From an uncultured Eubacteriales bacterium (GTDB lineage: Bacteria; Bacillota; Clostridia; Christensenellales; Aristaeellaceae): DNA of 64,000 nt. Numbering within the stretch: position 1 is the stretch's first letter; each line of letters begins with the position of its first letter. A program made the translations under genes and the position numbers. Positions 46,701 through 53,789 of the stretch are shown in pieces. The notes below the pieces were generated by a model, which was not told the origin of the DNA, did not search any database, and saw only the letters and a program-made list of their open reading frames with translations. The stretch lies in contig CACWXY010000002.1 of NCBI GenBank assembly GCA_902764915.1, positions 1 through 64,000 of the forward strand, written 5' to 3'.

Positions 46701-47827
46701 GGATGGAAGGCGCAGGCAAGGCTCAGAACCCCCGCCTGCCGACGGGACAGCCCCTGCCGGACGCCCTCCCGGTACAGGAGCGCGGCCAGAAGCAGATCAC
46801 ACAGGCAGGGCAGGAACTTTATGACAACCTCCTCCGAAAGCAGTGCCGGAAGCGATTGTACAAAGACCGCGCGCAGGCCGTCCGTCACCAGCTGGTTCAG
46901 GCCCAGGACAAACAGGTAGGCCGGCGGATAGTCGCAGAAGGACGTGGTCAGGTAAAACCCGCCCGGGCCGGTCATGCGCATGGTGGCGCCCCAGGAGAGA
47001 AAGCATCCGATATCCACGGGATATCCGCGGACAAAGGCGGCAATGAACCAGTGGAGAAGCGCGGCCAGCACAAGCCCCGGGATCAGGAAACGGGGCAGGC
47101 CTTTCGCTTCCTCCAGCGGTTCCTCCCGCGGAAGCGCCAGCGAAAGGATCACAAAGAAAAGCAGGGCAAGCATCCCGATACACACAAGCCACGGCCAGAA
47201 GGGAAAGGCGGAGGAGGCGGTGTCCTCATCCGTATCCGCTTCCTGCGCAGGCGCCGGCGCGGCATACCAGGGCAGTGCCAGCGCGCCGGACGGGATCGCC
47301 GAAACCTGTGTCAGCGACAGATTGTCAAACCGCGCATAGCCCTCGCTTTCACCGCTGTAGCCGCCCAGGCGCGCAAACACCGTTACCTCGGTCTGATCCG
47401 GTCCGGTGCGCCCGTACATTTCCACATAGGTCCAGCCGTCCCCGGTTTCAAACAGGCCCTCCGTGGACGCGTAGACCCCGGACACGGAGAGATTCGCGCC
47501 CCAGCCGGCATCTGCCACATCCCATGCCTGGATATAGCCGCTGAGCCGATAGTAGGCATCGGGCTTTACGGATACGGTCTGGGCAAAGCGCGCGTCGTTT
47601 TCTCCGATATTATGGATGCTCGCGCACCGGCCGCCGTCCTCTGTCGCCTCCACGGCATAGGTCGTATAGCCCTCGGTGGTATACCAGGCGTCACGCATCC
47701 AGGAAAGAGGCAGGCCGCTGCCGTCCACATCCTCAAACCCGGGATTGCGAAGAAGGTTCTCCTCTGCGCCGGCAGATGACAGACAGAAACAGAGCAGAAT
47801 ACACAAAACAGAAAGGAATCTGCGCAT
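43733..47827 (-). CDS. Double GT-C protein: two membrane glycosyltransferase modules with carbohydrate-binding domains
   Basis: A 1364-residue membrane protein. Signal-like N-terminus (1-23); a CBM-like jelly roll (about 24-178; NLLRNPGFEDVDGSGLPLSW). A first polytopic GT-C module follows (about 210-700) with acidic loop Asp in GYPVDIGCFLSWG and SFCDYPPAYLF. Then comes an F5/8C-like beta domain (about 755-870; ETITLDLGDAHQDFSMLYYC, SGRYVRIRADQIGLRLNEV). Last is a second GT-C module of the protein-O-mannosyltransferase family (about 920-1364; FDEIYHARTALEHL, YETTHPPLGKVL). PMT enzymes transfer mannose from a polyprenyl phosphate donor to exported proteins. ATG 47827 follows AGGGGG. It stands just after rnhB in the operon. 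The Thr-rich PT protein elsewhere could be a target; that is inference. Confidence 0.8.
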   Translation of the reverse strand: MRRFLSVLCILLCFCLSSAGAEENLLRNPGFEDVDGSGLPLSWMRDAWYTTEGYTTYAVEATEDGGRCASIHNIGENDARFAQTVSVKPDAYYRLSGYIQAWDVADAGWGANLSVSGVYASTEGLFETGDGWTYVEMYGRTGPDQTEVTVFARLGGYSGESEGYARFDNLSLTQVSAIPSGALALPWYAAPAPAQEADTDEDTASSAFPFWPWLVCIGMLALLFFVILSLALPREEPLEEAKGLPRFLIPGLVLAALLHWFIAAFVRGYPVDIGCFLSWGATMRMTGPGGFYLTTSFCDYPPAYLFVLGLNQLVTDGLRAVFVQSLPALLSEEVVIKFLPCLCDLLLAALLYREGVRQGLSRRQAGVLSLACAFHPVLILNSAAWGQVDIVMTVLLCLLVLCALRGQWDWVLPLFVLSVLVKPQALMLGFLGLCVLIAAFVRNAPGARKKMGLGLVYSLLTAAVIVLPFSRGQDADWLVQLYANTLSSYAHPTVNTANLYYLFSLNWASLTERTPWGIALILALVAGGWGAVCTLHRKGHRFPFLETALMGVCCVFFLVCGITGQSLAVTGYGAMALAFLVVLPLYLRAGDVKKLPLCGALLFLLLYALGIKMHERYLFPALAFLFLAFVLERDGRVLALLGAVTLTMFVNEGIILDNALRLGAASGHLNADTDGLARVLSGLNLLCVPLGLWIGFDQMYMKAPAYGPLRLPVRTGAPVRRGTWHEKPLPPMRRRDWALMLGVAAVYSVVALWNLGSTRAPQTTWVSTSSRETITLDLGDAHQDFSMLYYCEVSYYPFTVETSDDGVNFTGAYHAEMDQGQCFRWKYLMPSWESEDGYTWGGGNTYHAVQKLSGRYVRIRADQIGLRLNEVIFRESRMETGADGSLTEVSGDAIPFTVISRTEAASDSPLLSDPDNIGDEQDSLEGEPSWYNSTYFDEIYHARTALEHLRGTAPYETTHPPLGKVLMSLGIALFGMTPFGWRFMGALMGILMLPAMHALGRRLTGRNGFGLAAEILMALDCMHLTQTRIATIDSFPVCFILLAYLCMLIFMQKDILRASMKTLLLPLGLSGFFMGCAVASKWIGIYAGAGLAVLYFWTMARHMRRLQTDPSPALSGGFRRLIMLCLWCIPFFVLVPAAIYLLSYIPYFAYQHPTGPLAFLRLVWSAQTGMMSYHSTPGLGMDHPFYSPWYEWPTIARPMYYAMAYYMPEGRSLSIFCFGNPVVWYSGLLGILGCVCMFAWNHLYIKDRPSRLMHASGLSPDSAPAFVLLSLLAQFLPWVLVPRGTYIYHYFASVPFLILGTVLTLSRLQAHWEKPVRIGTILYLLAALACFIILYPYASGMEVSIGYLDLGKELLNVYYQLPYG

Positions 47828-47847
47828 GAACACAGCCCCCTATATCA

Positions 47848-48468
47848 TCAGTCTACAAAATGCCCGATAAAGCTCCTGCGATGGATCGGGCAGGGTCCGT
47901 TCGCCTTCAGGGCTGCGATATGCTCCGCGGTTCCGTAGCCCTTGTTCCGGGCCAGGCCGTATCCCGGATACAGAAGATCCGCCTCCTGCATTTCCCGGTC
48001 ACGGGTGACCTTGGCCACAATGGACGCGGCTGCAATGGAATAGGAAAGCGCATCCCCGTGAATGATCCCGATCTCGCGGCCGGACAGCCCCAGGCCCTGC
48101 AGGGCGTCGATCAGGTAGAGATCAGCCGGCACCTGTGCGGCGGCCCGGCGCATGGCATTTTTCGTCGCCTCCAGAATATTAACCCTGTCAATCTCCTCCG
48201 GGGTGGCTTCCCCGATCCCCACATAGAGCGCGGTCTCCCGGATGGCGGCATAGACGGATTCCCGGCGCGCTTCGGACAGCTTTTTCGAGTCATCCACCCA
48301 GAGTATGGGGTCTCTATCCCGCGGCATGACCACGCAGGCCGCCACTACATTCCCGCACAGCGGTCCGCGGCCGGCCTCATCCATGCCGGCCAGAACCACT
48401 GTGCCCGTCAGGTAGGACGCGTCATAGGCAAACAGTGCCTGTACCTTTTCCGCGCGCGTCTGTCTCAT
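47848..48468 (-). CDS. rnhB: Ribonuclease HII
   Basis: A 206-residue enzyme that removes ribonucleotides embedded in DNA and cleaves RNA-DNA hybrids. The active-site acidic residues are in AGMDEAGRGPLCG, VDDSKKLSEARR and YLIDALQG; IIHGDALSYSIAAASIVAKV is typical. Start ATG 48468 overlaps the rbgA stop (ATGA), reproducing the ylqF-rnhB order of Bacillus subtilis. Confidence 0.93.
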   Translation of the reverse strand: MRQTRAEKVQALFAYDASYLTGTVVLAGMDEAGRGPLCGNVVAACVVMPRDRDPILWVDDSKKLSEARRESVYAAIRETALYVGIGEATPEEIDRVNILEATKNAMRRAAAQVPADLYLIDALQGLGLSGREIGIIHGDALSYSIAAASIVAKVTRDREMQEADLLYPGYGLARNKGYGTAEHIAALKANGPCPIHRRSFIGHFVD

Positions 48469-49337
48469 GCGTCCGCCTCCTTCATGGAAATCGTCAGCCG
48501 GCGGGGCACTTCCAGGGAATAGCGTCCGCATTTCCCGGCGCGGAATTCGTCCAGCACCACCTGACAGCAGCGGTCATAGTCGTATACGCCGCCCCGGAGC
48601 AGGAACCCGCGGCCCTGGCAGACAGCTTCCAGAAGCGCTTCGCCCCGGAGCGCAGGATCGGAAAAGCGGAAGCGGTCCAGCACCGGCTGGGGACGGATGG
48701 AGAGCAGTTCCTCCAGAAGATGAATGGTGAGCATGGGAAGGTCCACCACATCGTCCTTGACAGAGCCGATATAGCAGAGCCTTCGGGCCGCGGTCTGATC
48801 ATTCAGCCGGGGCCAGAGAAGGCCGGGGGAGTCCAGCAGCTGCAGATAGGGCGAGATATGCACCCACTGATTGGCCCGGGTGACGCCGGGCTTATCGCCG
48901 GTCTTGGCAATCCCGGAGCCGTGCAGCTGATTGATCAGTGTGCTTTTCCCGACATTCGGCACGCCGACGACCATGCAGCGGACCACCTTGTGTACGCCCT
49001 TGTCCAGGGCGCGGTTTACGGCCTCCTGCGCTTCATGCTCAATCAGGCGCAGCACGTCCTTTGCCTTTCCGGTATTGGCCGTACAGGTAGCGACGGTCAG
49101 TCCGCGCTTTCTCAGGTTTTCCAGCCACTGGCTGGTGACGGCGGGGTCGGCCAGGTCCGCTTTGTTGAGAAGCACAATCCGCTTCTTTCCCTGTGTCATC
49201 CTTTCCAGATCCGGGTTCCGGCTGGAATAGGGCAGGCGGGCGTCACACAGTTCGATCACCACATCCACGCGTCCCAGCTGATCCTGCAGAAGCCGTTTTG
49301 ACTTGGCCATATGTCCCGGATACCAGTTGATTTCCAT
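48465..49337 (-). CDS. rbgA: Ribosome biogenesis GTPase RbgA/YlqF
   Basis: A 290-residue circularly permuted GTPase that acts late in assembly of the 50S ribosomal subunit. The order of G motifs is G4 (LLNKADLAD), then G1 (VGVPNVGKSTLINQL), then G3 (LLDSPGLLWP); the start MEINWYPGHMAKSKRLLQD is the family hallmark. ATG 49337 follows GAGGAGGC; the longer frame covers the promoter. It leads the long minus-strand operon. Confidence 0.95.
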   Translation of the reverse strand: MEINWYPGHMAKSKRLLQDQLGRVDVVIELCDARLPYSSRNPDLERMTQGKKRIVLLNKADLADPAVTSQWLENLRKRGLTVATCTANTGKAKDVLRLIEHEAQEAVNRALDKGVHKVVRCMVVGVPNVGKSTLINQLHGSGIAKTGDKPGVTRANQWVHISPYLQLLDSPGLLWPRLNDQTAARRLCYIGSVKDDVVDLPMLTIHLLEELLSIRPQPVLDRFRFSDPALRGEALLEAVCQGRGFLLRGGVYDYDRCCQVVLDEFRAGKCGRYSLEVPRRLTISMKEADA

Positions 49338-49386
49338 ACGCTGCCTCCTCGCGGTCATTCTCCCGGTGCATGCCGGGATTCCAAGT

Positions 49387-49415
49387 ATTGTACAGAGATC
49401 GCGGTCATGCGTCAA
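49387..49415 (-). promoter_or_regulatory. Promoter of the rbgA operon
   Basis: On the minus strand TTGACG (49415-49410), 17 bp, TACAAT (49392-49387). It is divergent from the promoter at 49456 with about 40 bp between them. Confidence 0.75.
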
Positions 49416-49455
49416 CGAAAGGGCGGCGGAGGCGCACGTGCGGAAAAAGGCTTCA

Positions 49456-49484
49456 TTGAAAACCGGCCGGTCTTCTGCTATAAT
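49456..49484 (+). promoter_or_regulatory. Promoter of the 49.6-53.6 kb operon
   Basis: TTGAAA (49456-49461), 17 bp, TATAAT (49479-49484). Confidence 0.75.
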
Positions 49485-49567
49485 CCCCACAGACTTTGGT
49501 CAGTCGATACAGACTTCGCTTTTGTGCAGACCAGAGTCTCTCTGCAGCCGGAAGGAGGGGATGAATC

Positions 49568-49756
49568 ATGTTTCGGCGCAGACAGCCACCCGCGGAGCCG
49601 CCCCGGCGCAGACGACGGGAGCGCAGGCCCCGGCCGCGGTCTCTCTTTGCCCGCTTTCTGATGCTGCTGGGCCTGGGCACACTGGTGTTCCTGGTGCTCC
49701 GCTTTCTCCTGATCCCGCTCCTTGTAATGATACAGAGCGTACTGACGGGAGCGTGA
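49568..49756 (+). CDS. Small basic single-pass membrane protein
   Basis: A 62-residue protein with a very basic Arg/Pro-rich N-terminus (RRRQPPAEPPRRRRRERRPR) and one or two hydrophobic helices (FARFLMLLGLGTLVFLVL...). A strong GGAAGGAGG site precedes ATG 49568, and the next gene starts 9 bases later. No family recognised. It may partner the DUF4230 protein next door. The basic N-terminus predicts an N-in orientation. Confidence 0.65.
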   Translation: MFRRRQPPAEPPRRRRRERRPRPRSLFARFLMLLGLGTLVFLVLRFLLIPLLVMIQSVLTGA

Positions 49757-49764
49757 GGCGCGGC

Positions 49765-50403
49765 ATGATGCGGCGGTTTTTCCGGCATCTCCTGCGATGC
49801 CTTGTAAAAGTTCTGTGCCTGTGTCTCGTCTTTGCCCTGCTTCCGTACATGTCCCGTCTTCTGCAGACCCTGTGGCCGGACGGGAATGCACAGGTGGTCT
49901 CTCAGATCCTGTCCCGGAACATGGAGGCTTCCCAGCGCCTGGAGACAGCCCGCGTGCATGACACGGGGGTCATGGAAAGCCATGTGGACGCGTTTCTTCT
50001 GGGCCAGGTCCAGAAGGTGGTCATTCATTATGAATATGACGCCAGTCTCGGACTGGATCTGACCAAGGTACAGATGCGCGCGGACGGGCACACGCTGTAT
50101 GTGACGATCCCGGAGGTCGAAGTCCTCCTGGACAGTCTGACGCCCACCAGTGTCAGCCGCGATGACTTCTGGTACCCGCTCACGGAAAAGCGGCGTCAGT
50201 CCCTGCTCGCCGAGGAAAAGGAGAAGTGCCGCGCGTACTATCTCGAGGGCGGCGAGGGCCTTGCGCAGGCGCAGGCCATGGCACAGACGGCCCTGGAGAA
50301 CTTTATCGTACAGTGCACGGACTCGCTTTCCGATATTACCCTGATTCTTCTTCCGCCCACGGATACGGATCCGGATGCGGAAAACACCCTTAGAAAGGAA
50401 TGA
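49765..50403 (+). CDS. DUF4230-domain membrane-anchored protein
   Basis: A 212-residue protein with an N-terminal helix (about 12-32, LVKVLCLCLVFALLPYMSRL) and an extracytoplasmic domain resembling DUF4230: QVQKVVIHYEYDASLGLDLT, a strand-turn TLYVTIPEVEVL and a helical C-terminal part with ARG-rich YYLEGGEGLAQAQAMAQ. Function is unknown. Start ATG 49765 (or the adjacent ATG 49768). The peptidase gene starts 6 bases after its stop. Confidence 0.65.
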   Translation: MMRRFFRHLLRCLVKVLCLCLVFALLPYMSRLLQTLWPDGNAQVVSQILSRNMEASQRLETARVHDTGVMESHVDAFLLGQVQKVVIHYEYDASLGLDLTKVQMRADGHTLYVTIPEVEVLLDSLTPTSVSRDDFWYPLTEKRRQSLLAEEKEKCRAYYLEGGEGLAQAQAMAQTALENFIVQCTDSLSDITLILLPPTDTDPDAENTLRKE

Positions 50404-50408
50404 TTCCC

Positions 50409-52199
50409 ATGCGTCAAGCACTTTTGGATCTTCGCACAGAGATGGAGAAGGAACAGATGGATCTCTATCTCGTGATGACCGATGATTTTCATGCCTCGGA
50501 GTACACAGGCAGCTATTTCAAGACCCGTGCCTTTCTGACCGGGTTTACCGGTTCGGCCGGCATGGCGCTGGTCAGCCGCGACTGGGCCGGGCTGTGGACC
50601 GACGGCCGGTATTTCCTGCAGGCTGCCGAGCAGCTGAAGGATACGGGCTTTACGCTCATGCGTCAGGAAGAGCCCGGTGTACCGCGCCTGGAGGACTGGA
50701 TCCGGGATCATCTGACAGCCGGTATGGTCCTCGGCTTTGACGGGCGCACGGTCAGCGCCGCGCAGTATGCGCGTCTGGAGAAGATGGCCCGCAGAGCCGG
50801 CGCCTCGCTGCGCACGGATACGGACCTGATCGACCGGATCTGGAAGGACCGGCCCGCACTGTCCCATGAGCCGGCCTTTGAGCTGGACACCGCCTATGCG
50901 GGGAAAACCCGCGCGGAGAAGATCGCGCAGGTGCGGGAAGCCCTGGAAAAGGAAGAGTGCGATACGCTGGTGCTCTCCACGCTCATGGACATCTGCTGGC
51001 TGCTGAACCTTCGGGGAAACGACGTGGCCTGCACGCCTGTGGTGCTTTCCTATCTGATTCTGACACCGGCGCAGGTGCGGCTGTTCGTGAATCCTACCGT
51101 GCTCTCGGACGCGATTGTCCGGCATCTGCAGGCGGACGGCGTCACGATCTGTCCCTATGAGAGCATGGAAAGCGCGCTGGCGCAGCTGCCGGGCGATGCC
51201 CGCGTGCTCCTGAACCCGGCCCTTCTCAATGCGGCGCTTCGCCGGGCAATCCCGGAAAATGTCGCTGTCAGGGAAGGCAAGAATCCCACGGAACTGTTCA
51301 AGGCGATCAAGAACCCGGTGGAAGTGGCCAATTTCCGCAAGGCGCACATCAAGGACGGCGTAGCGGTTACCCGGTTCATGTACTGGCTGAAGACGCAGGT
51401 GGGCAAGGTACCCATGGACGAGATCTCCGTTGCCGAAAAGCTGGAAAGCCTGCGCGCGGAGCAGGAGCACTACATGGGACCGTCCTTTGAACCCATCATG
51501 GCCTACGGCGATCACGGGGCCATTGTACACTACAGCGCCACCGAGGCGACCAACCGGGCCATACAGCCCCGCTCCTTCCTGCTGTCCGATACAGGCGGAC
51601 ACTATCTGGAGGGTACGACGGACATTACCCGCACCTATGCCATGGGCCCTCTGACGGATGAGGAAAAATGCATGTATACCAGGGTGCTTCAGGGGCACCT
51701 GCATCTGGGCGATGCGCATTTCCGCTACGGCATGAATGGCATGCAGCTGGATTATCTGGCCCACGAGCCGCTCTGGCGCATGCACATGGACTACAATCAC
51801 GGCACCGGGCACGGCGTGGGCTATCTGCTCAGCGTACATGAAGGCCCCCAGGGCTTCTTCTGGAAAAAGCGTGCTGCCGGCGATCCCGCTGTCCTTGAGC
51901 CCGGCATGATCATCTCCGATGAGCCCGGCGTCTATCTGGAGGGCAGGTTCGGCGTACGCCTGGAAGACCTGGTGGTGGTATGCGAGGACGAGACGAACGC
52001 CTACGGCCGCTTTATGCACCTGGAATATCTGACCATGGTGCCCTGGGACCGGGATGCGATTGACGTACGTCTCATGTCGGAATATGACCGTGCGCTTCTG
52101 GATGCCTATCACCGGACCGTATATGAGACCATTGCGCCGTATCTGCCGGCAGAGGAAGCCGCGTGGCTGAAGCAGGCGACACGGCCGATTGCAGAATAA
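50409..52199 (+). CDS. Xaa-Pro aminopeptidase (M24B)
   Basis: A 596-residue metallopeptidase that removes N-terminal residues preceding proline. Two creatinase-like N-terminal domains (residues 1-300) precede the M24 pita-bread domain with dimetal ligands in LSDTGGHYLEGTTDITRT (two Asp), HGTGHGVGYLLSVHEGP (His), and SDEPGVYLEG plus VRLEDLVVV (two Glu). The length is typical of the three-domain eukaryote-like APP1 subgroup also common in Clostridia. ATG 50409 is preferred since AAAGGA would abut ATG 50400. Confidence 0.92.
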   Translation: MRQALLDLRTEMEKEQMDLYLVMTDDFHASEYTGSYFKTRAFLTGFTGSAGMALVSRDWAGLWTDGRYFLQAAEQLKDTGFTLMRQEEPGVPRLEDWIRDHLTAGMVLGFDGRTVSAAQYARLEKMARRAGASLRTDTDLIDRIWKDRPALSHEPAFELDTAYAGKTRAEKIAQVREALEKEECDTLVLSTLMDICWLLNLRGNDVACTPVVLSYLILTPAQVRLFVNPTVLSDAIVRHLQADGVTICPYESMESALAQLPGDARVLLNPALLNAALRRAIPENVAVREGKNPTELFKAIKNPVEVANFRKAHIKDGVAVTRFMYWLKTQVGKVPMDEISVAEKLESLRAEQEHYMGPSFEPIMAYGDHGAIVHYSATEATNRAIQPRSFLLSDTGGHYLEGTTDITRTYAMGPLTDEEKCMYTRVLQGHLHLGDAHFRYGMNGMQLDYLAHEPLWRMHMDYNHGTGHGVGYLLSVHEGPQGFFWKKRAAGDPAVLEPGMIISDEPGVYLEGRFGVRLEDLVVVCEDETNAYGRFMHLEYLTMVPWDRDAIDVRLMSEYDRALLDAYHRTVYETIAPYLPAEEAAWLKQATRPIAE

Positions 52200-52217
52200 C
52201 GAAATCAGAGGTTTGGG

Positions 52218-52904
52218 ATGAAGAACGGTAAGGATACACGTGCGGAGTTCCTGCGCGTGGCGGACACACTCTTCTGCCAGAAAGGGTACGACGCGACCAG
52301 CATTCAGGATATCCTGGATCTGACGCATGGCAGCAAGGGGGGCTTTTATCACTACTTCGCGTCAAAGGATGAGCTGCTCTACACCATCTGTTCCATGCGC
52401 GCCGACACCGCGCGCGCACTGGCGGATGACGCCCTTTCCCGGCAGTCAGCGCCGCTTTCCCGGGTCAATACCATACTCCACTATGCCAACCCGCTGCGCC
52501 GGGAGGAAATCCGGTTCACGACCATGCTGATCCCGCTCCTGGACCGGGCGGACGGTCTGGCCGTCCGGGTCGTCTATCAGGAAGCGCTCAACCGTGTTTT
52601 CCGTGAAATCCTGCAGAACGAGATCGACGCAGGCTATCAGGATGGCACATTCTTTCCCTGCGCGCCGGACCTGGCCTATCCCGTGCTGACACTGGGGCAT
52701 GCCTGCTGGCTGGAAGCGTCCCATCAGCTGATGGAAGCCCAGCGCAAGACAGTCCGGTGCGATTATGGCACACTGCAGAACATACTCTCGCGCTACCGCC
52801 GCAGCATTGAGCATCTGCTGGATGCGCCCTACGGCAGCGTCACACTTATCGAGCTAGCGGACTGGGGGGCCCTGGCGGAATCCCTGGGCCTGCCCGGATT
52901 CTGA
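52218..52904 (+). CDS. TetR-family transcriptional regulator
   Basis: A 228-residue repressor-type protein. The N-terminal helix-turn-helix reads FLRVADTLFCQKGYDATSIQ and HGSKGGFYHYFASKDEL. The C-terminal ligand domain is not assignable. It sits 19 bases after the peptidase gene and 22 bases before deoD, so it is transcribed with them. Its own target may be elsewhere. Confidence 0.85.
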   Translation: MKNGKDTRAEFLRVADTLFCQKGYDATSIQDILDLTHGSKGGFYHYFASKDELLYTICSMRADTARALADDALSRQSAPLSRVNTILHYANPLRREEIRFTTMLIPLLDRADGLAVRVVYQEALNRVFREILQNEIDAGYQDGTFFPCAPDLAYPVLTLGHACWLEASHQLMEAQRKTVRCDYGTLQNILSRYRRSIEHLLDAPYGSVTLIELADWGALAESLGLPGF

Positions 52905-52925
52905 CGATCAAAGGAGGTGCCAGTC

Positions 52926-53633
52926 ATGGCCAATATTCCGACCCCTCATATCACAGCCAGAGAAGGGGATTTCGCGCGCACCGTACTGATGCCCGGCGAC
53001 CCCAAGCGTTCCCGTTTCATTGCGGAGCATTTTCTGGAAAACCCCGTGCTCGTCAATGATGTACGCGGCGTACAGGGCTATACCGGGACCTACCAGGGCA
53101 AGCGTGTCTCGGTCATGGCCTCCGGCATGGGCATGCCCTCCATCGGCATCTATTCCTATGAGCTGTATCACTTCTATGGCGTGGAAAACATTATCCGCAT
53201 CGGTTCCGCGGGCATGCTGGCGCCTTCGCTGCATGTGCGCGACATCGTGGCGGGCATGAGCGCATACACCAACTCCTGCTTCGGCCGCCAGTACGGGTTT
53301 GACGGAAACCTGGCGCCTTGCTGTTCCTATGATCTGCTCTCCCGCGCCGTCGAGGCCGGAAAGAGGCTGGGACAGGAGGTCATTCCCGGTGCGCTGTACT
53401 CCTCAGACATCTTCTATGATGAGTCCAGCCCGGATGCAACACTGCAGAAGCTGGGCGTTCTGGCTGTGGAAATGGAAGCCGCGGCCCTGTACCTCAACGC
53501 AGCGCGCGCCGGGAAAAACGCGCTGGCGCTGTGCACCATTTCAGACAATCCTTTCACCGGGGAGGGACTCAACGCGCAGGAGCGCCAGGAATCCTTTACC
53601 AAGATGATGGAGATTGCCCTGGACATTGCCTGA
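52926..53633 (+). CDS. deoD: Purine nucleoside phosphorylase, DeoD type
   Basis: A 235-residue hexameric-type phosphorylase that splits purine (deoxy)ribonucleosides with phosphate. Signatures: MPTPHI-like IPTPHITAREGDFA, VLMPGDPKRSRFIAE, ASGMGMPSIGIYSYEL and AVEMEAAALY, plus SDNPFTGEG near the end with the catalytic Asp. ATG 52926 has AAGGAGG 9 bases upstream. Confidence 0.94.
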   Translation: MANIPTPHITAREGDFARTVLMPGDPKRSRFIAEHFLENPVLVNDVRGVQGYTGTYQGKRVSVMASGMGMPSIGIYSYELYHFYGVENIIRIGSAGMLAPSLHVRDIVAGMSAYTNSCFGRQYGFDGNLAPCCSYDLLSRAVEAGKRLGQEVIPGALYSSDIFYDESSPDATLQKLGVLAVEMEAAALYLNAARAGKNALALCTISDNPFTGEGLNAQERQESFTKMMEIALDIA

Positions 53634-53639
53634 CAGTCT

Positions 53640-53668
53640 GGCCGAGCAGTTTGCTCGGCCTTTCCCTT
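53640..53668 (+). terminator. deoD terminator
   Basis: GGCCGAGC (53640-53647) pairs with GCTCGGCC (53653-53660), then a T/C-rich tract. Confidence 0.75.
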
Positions 53669-53680
53669 TCCGGGAAAAAG

Positions 53681-53709
53681 TTGCTTTTTGTTTCTTCCTA
53701 TGATAGGAT
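53681..53709 (+). promoter_or_regulatory. Possible topA promoter
   Basis: TTGCTT (53681-53686), 17 bp, TAGGAT (53704-53709), 80 bases before the topA start. Confidence 0.45.
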
Positions 53710-53789
53710 TCCCGGCGGTACTTTGGGAAACAAAGAATCACGAATTCACAGACCGGGCTGCTTCTGCCCGGTCCATGGAGGCATTGTAC

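Noticed and set aside
43382-47779. Plus-strand open frame of 1465 codons
   Set aside because: Antisense to the mannosyltransferase and kinase genes; rich in His, Gln, Arg and Gly with no recognisable domain or start site.
50238-52352. Minus-strand open frame of 704 codons
   Set aside because: Antisense shadow of the Xaa-Pro aminopeptidase, whose catalytic motifs are certain.
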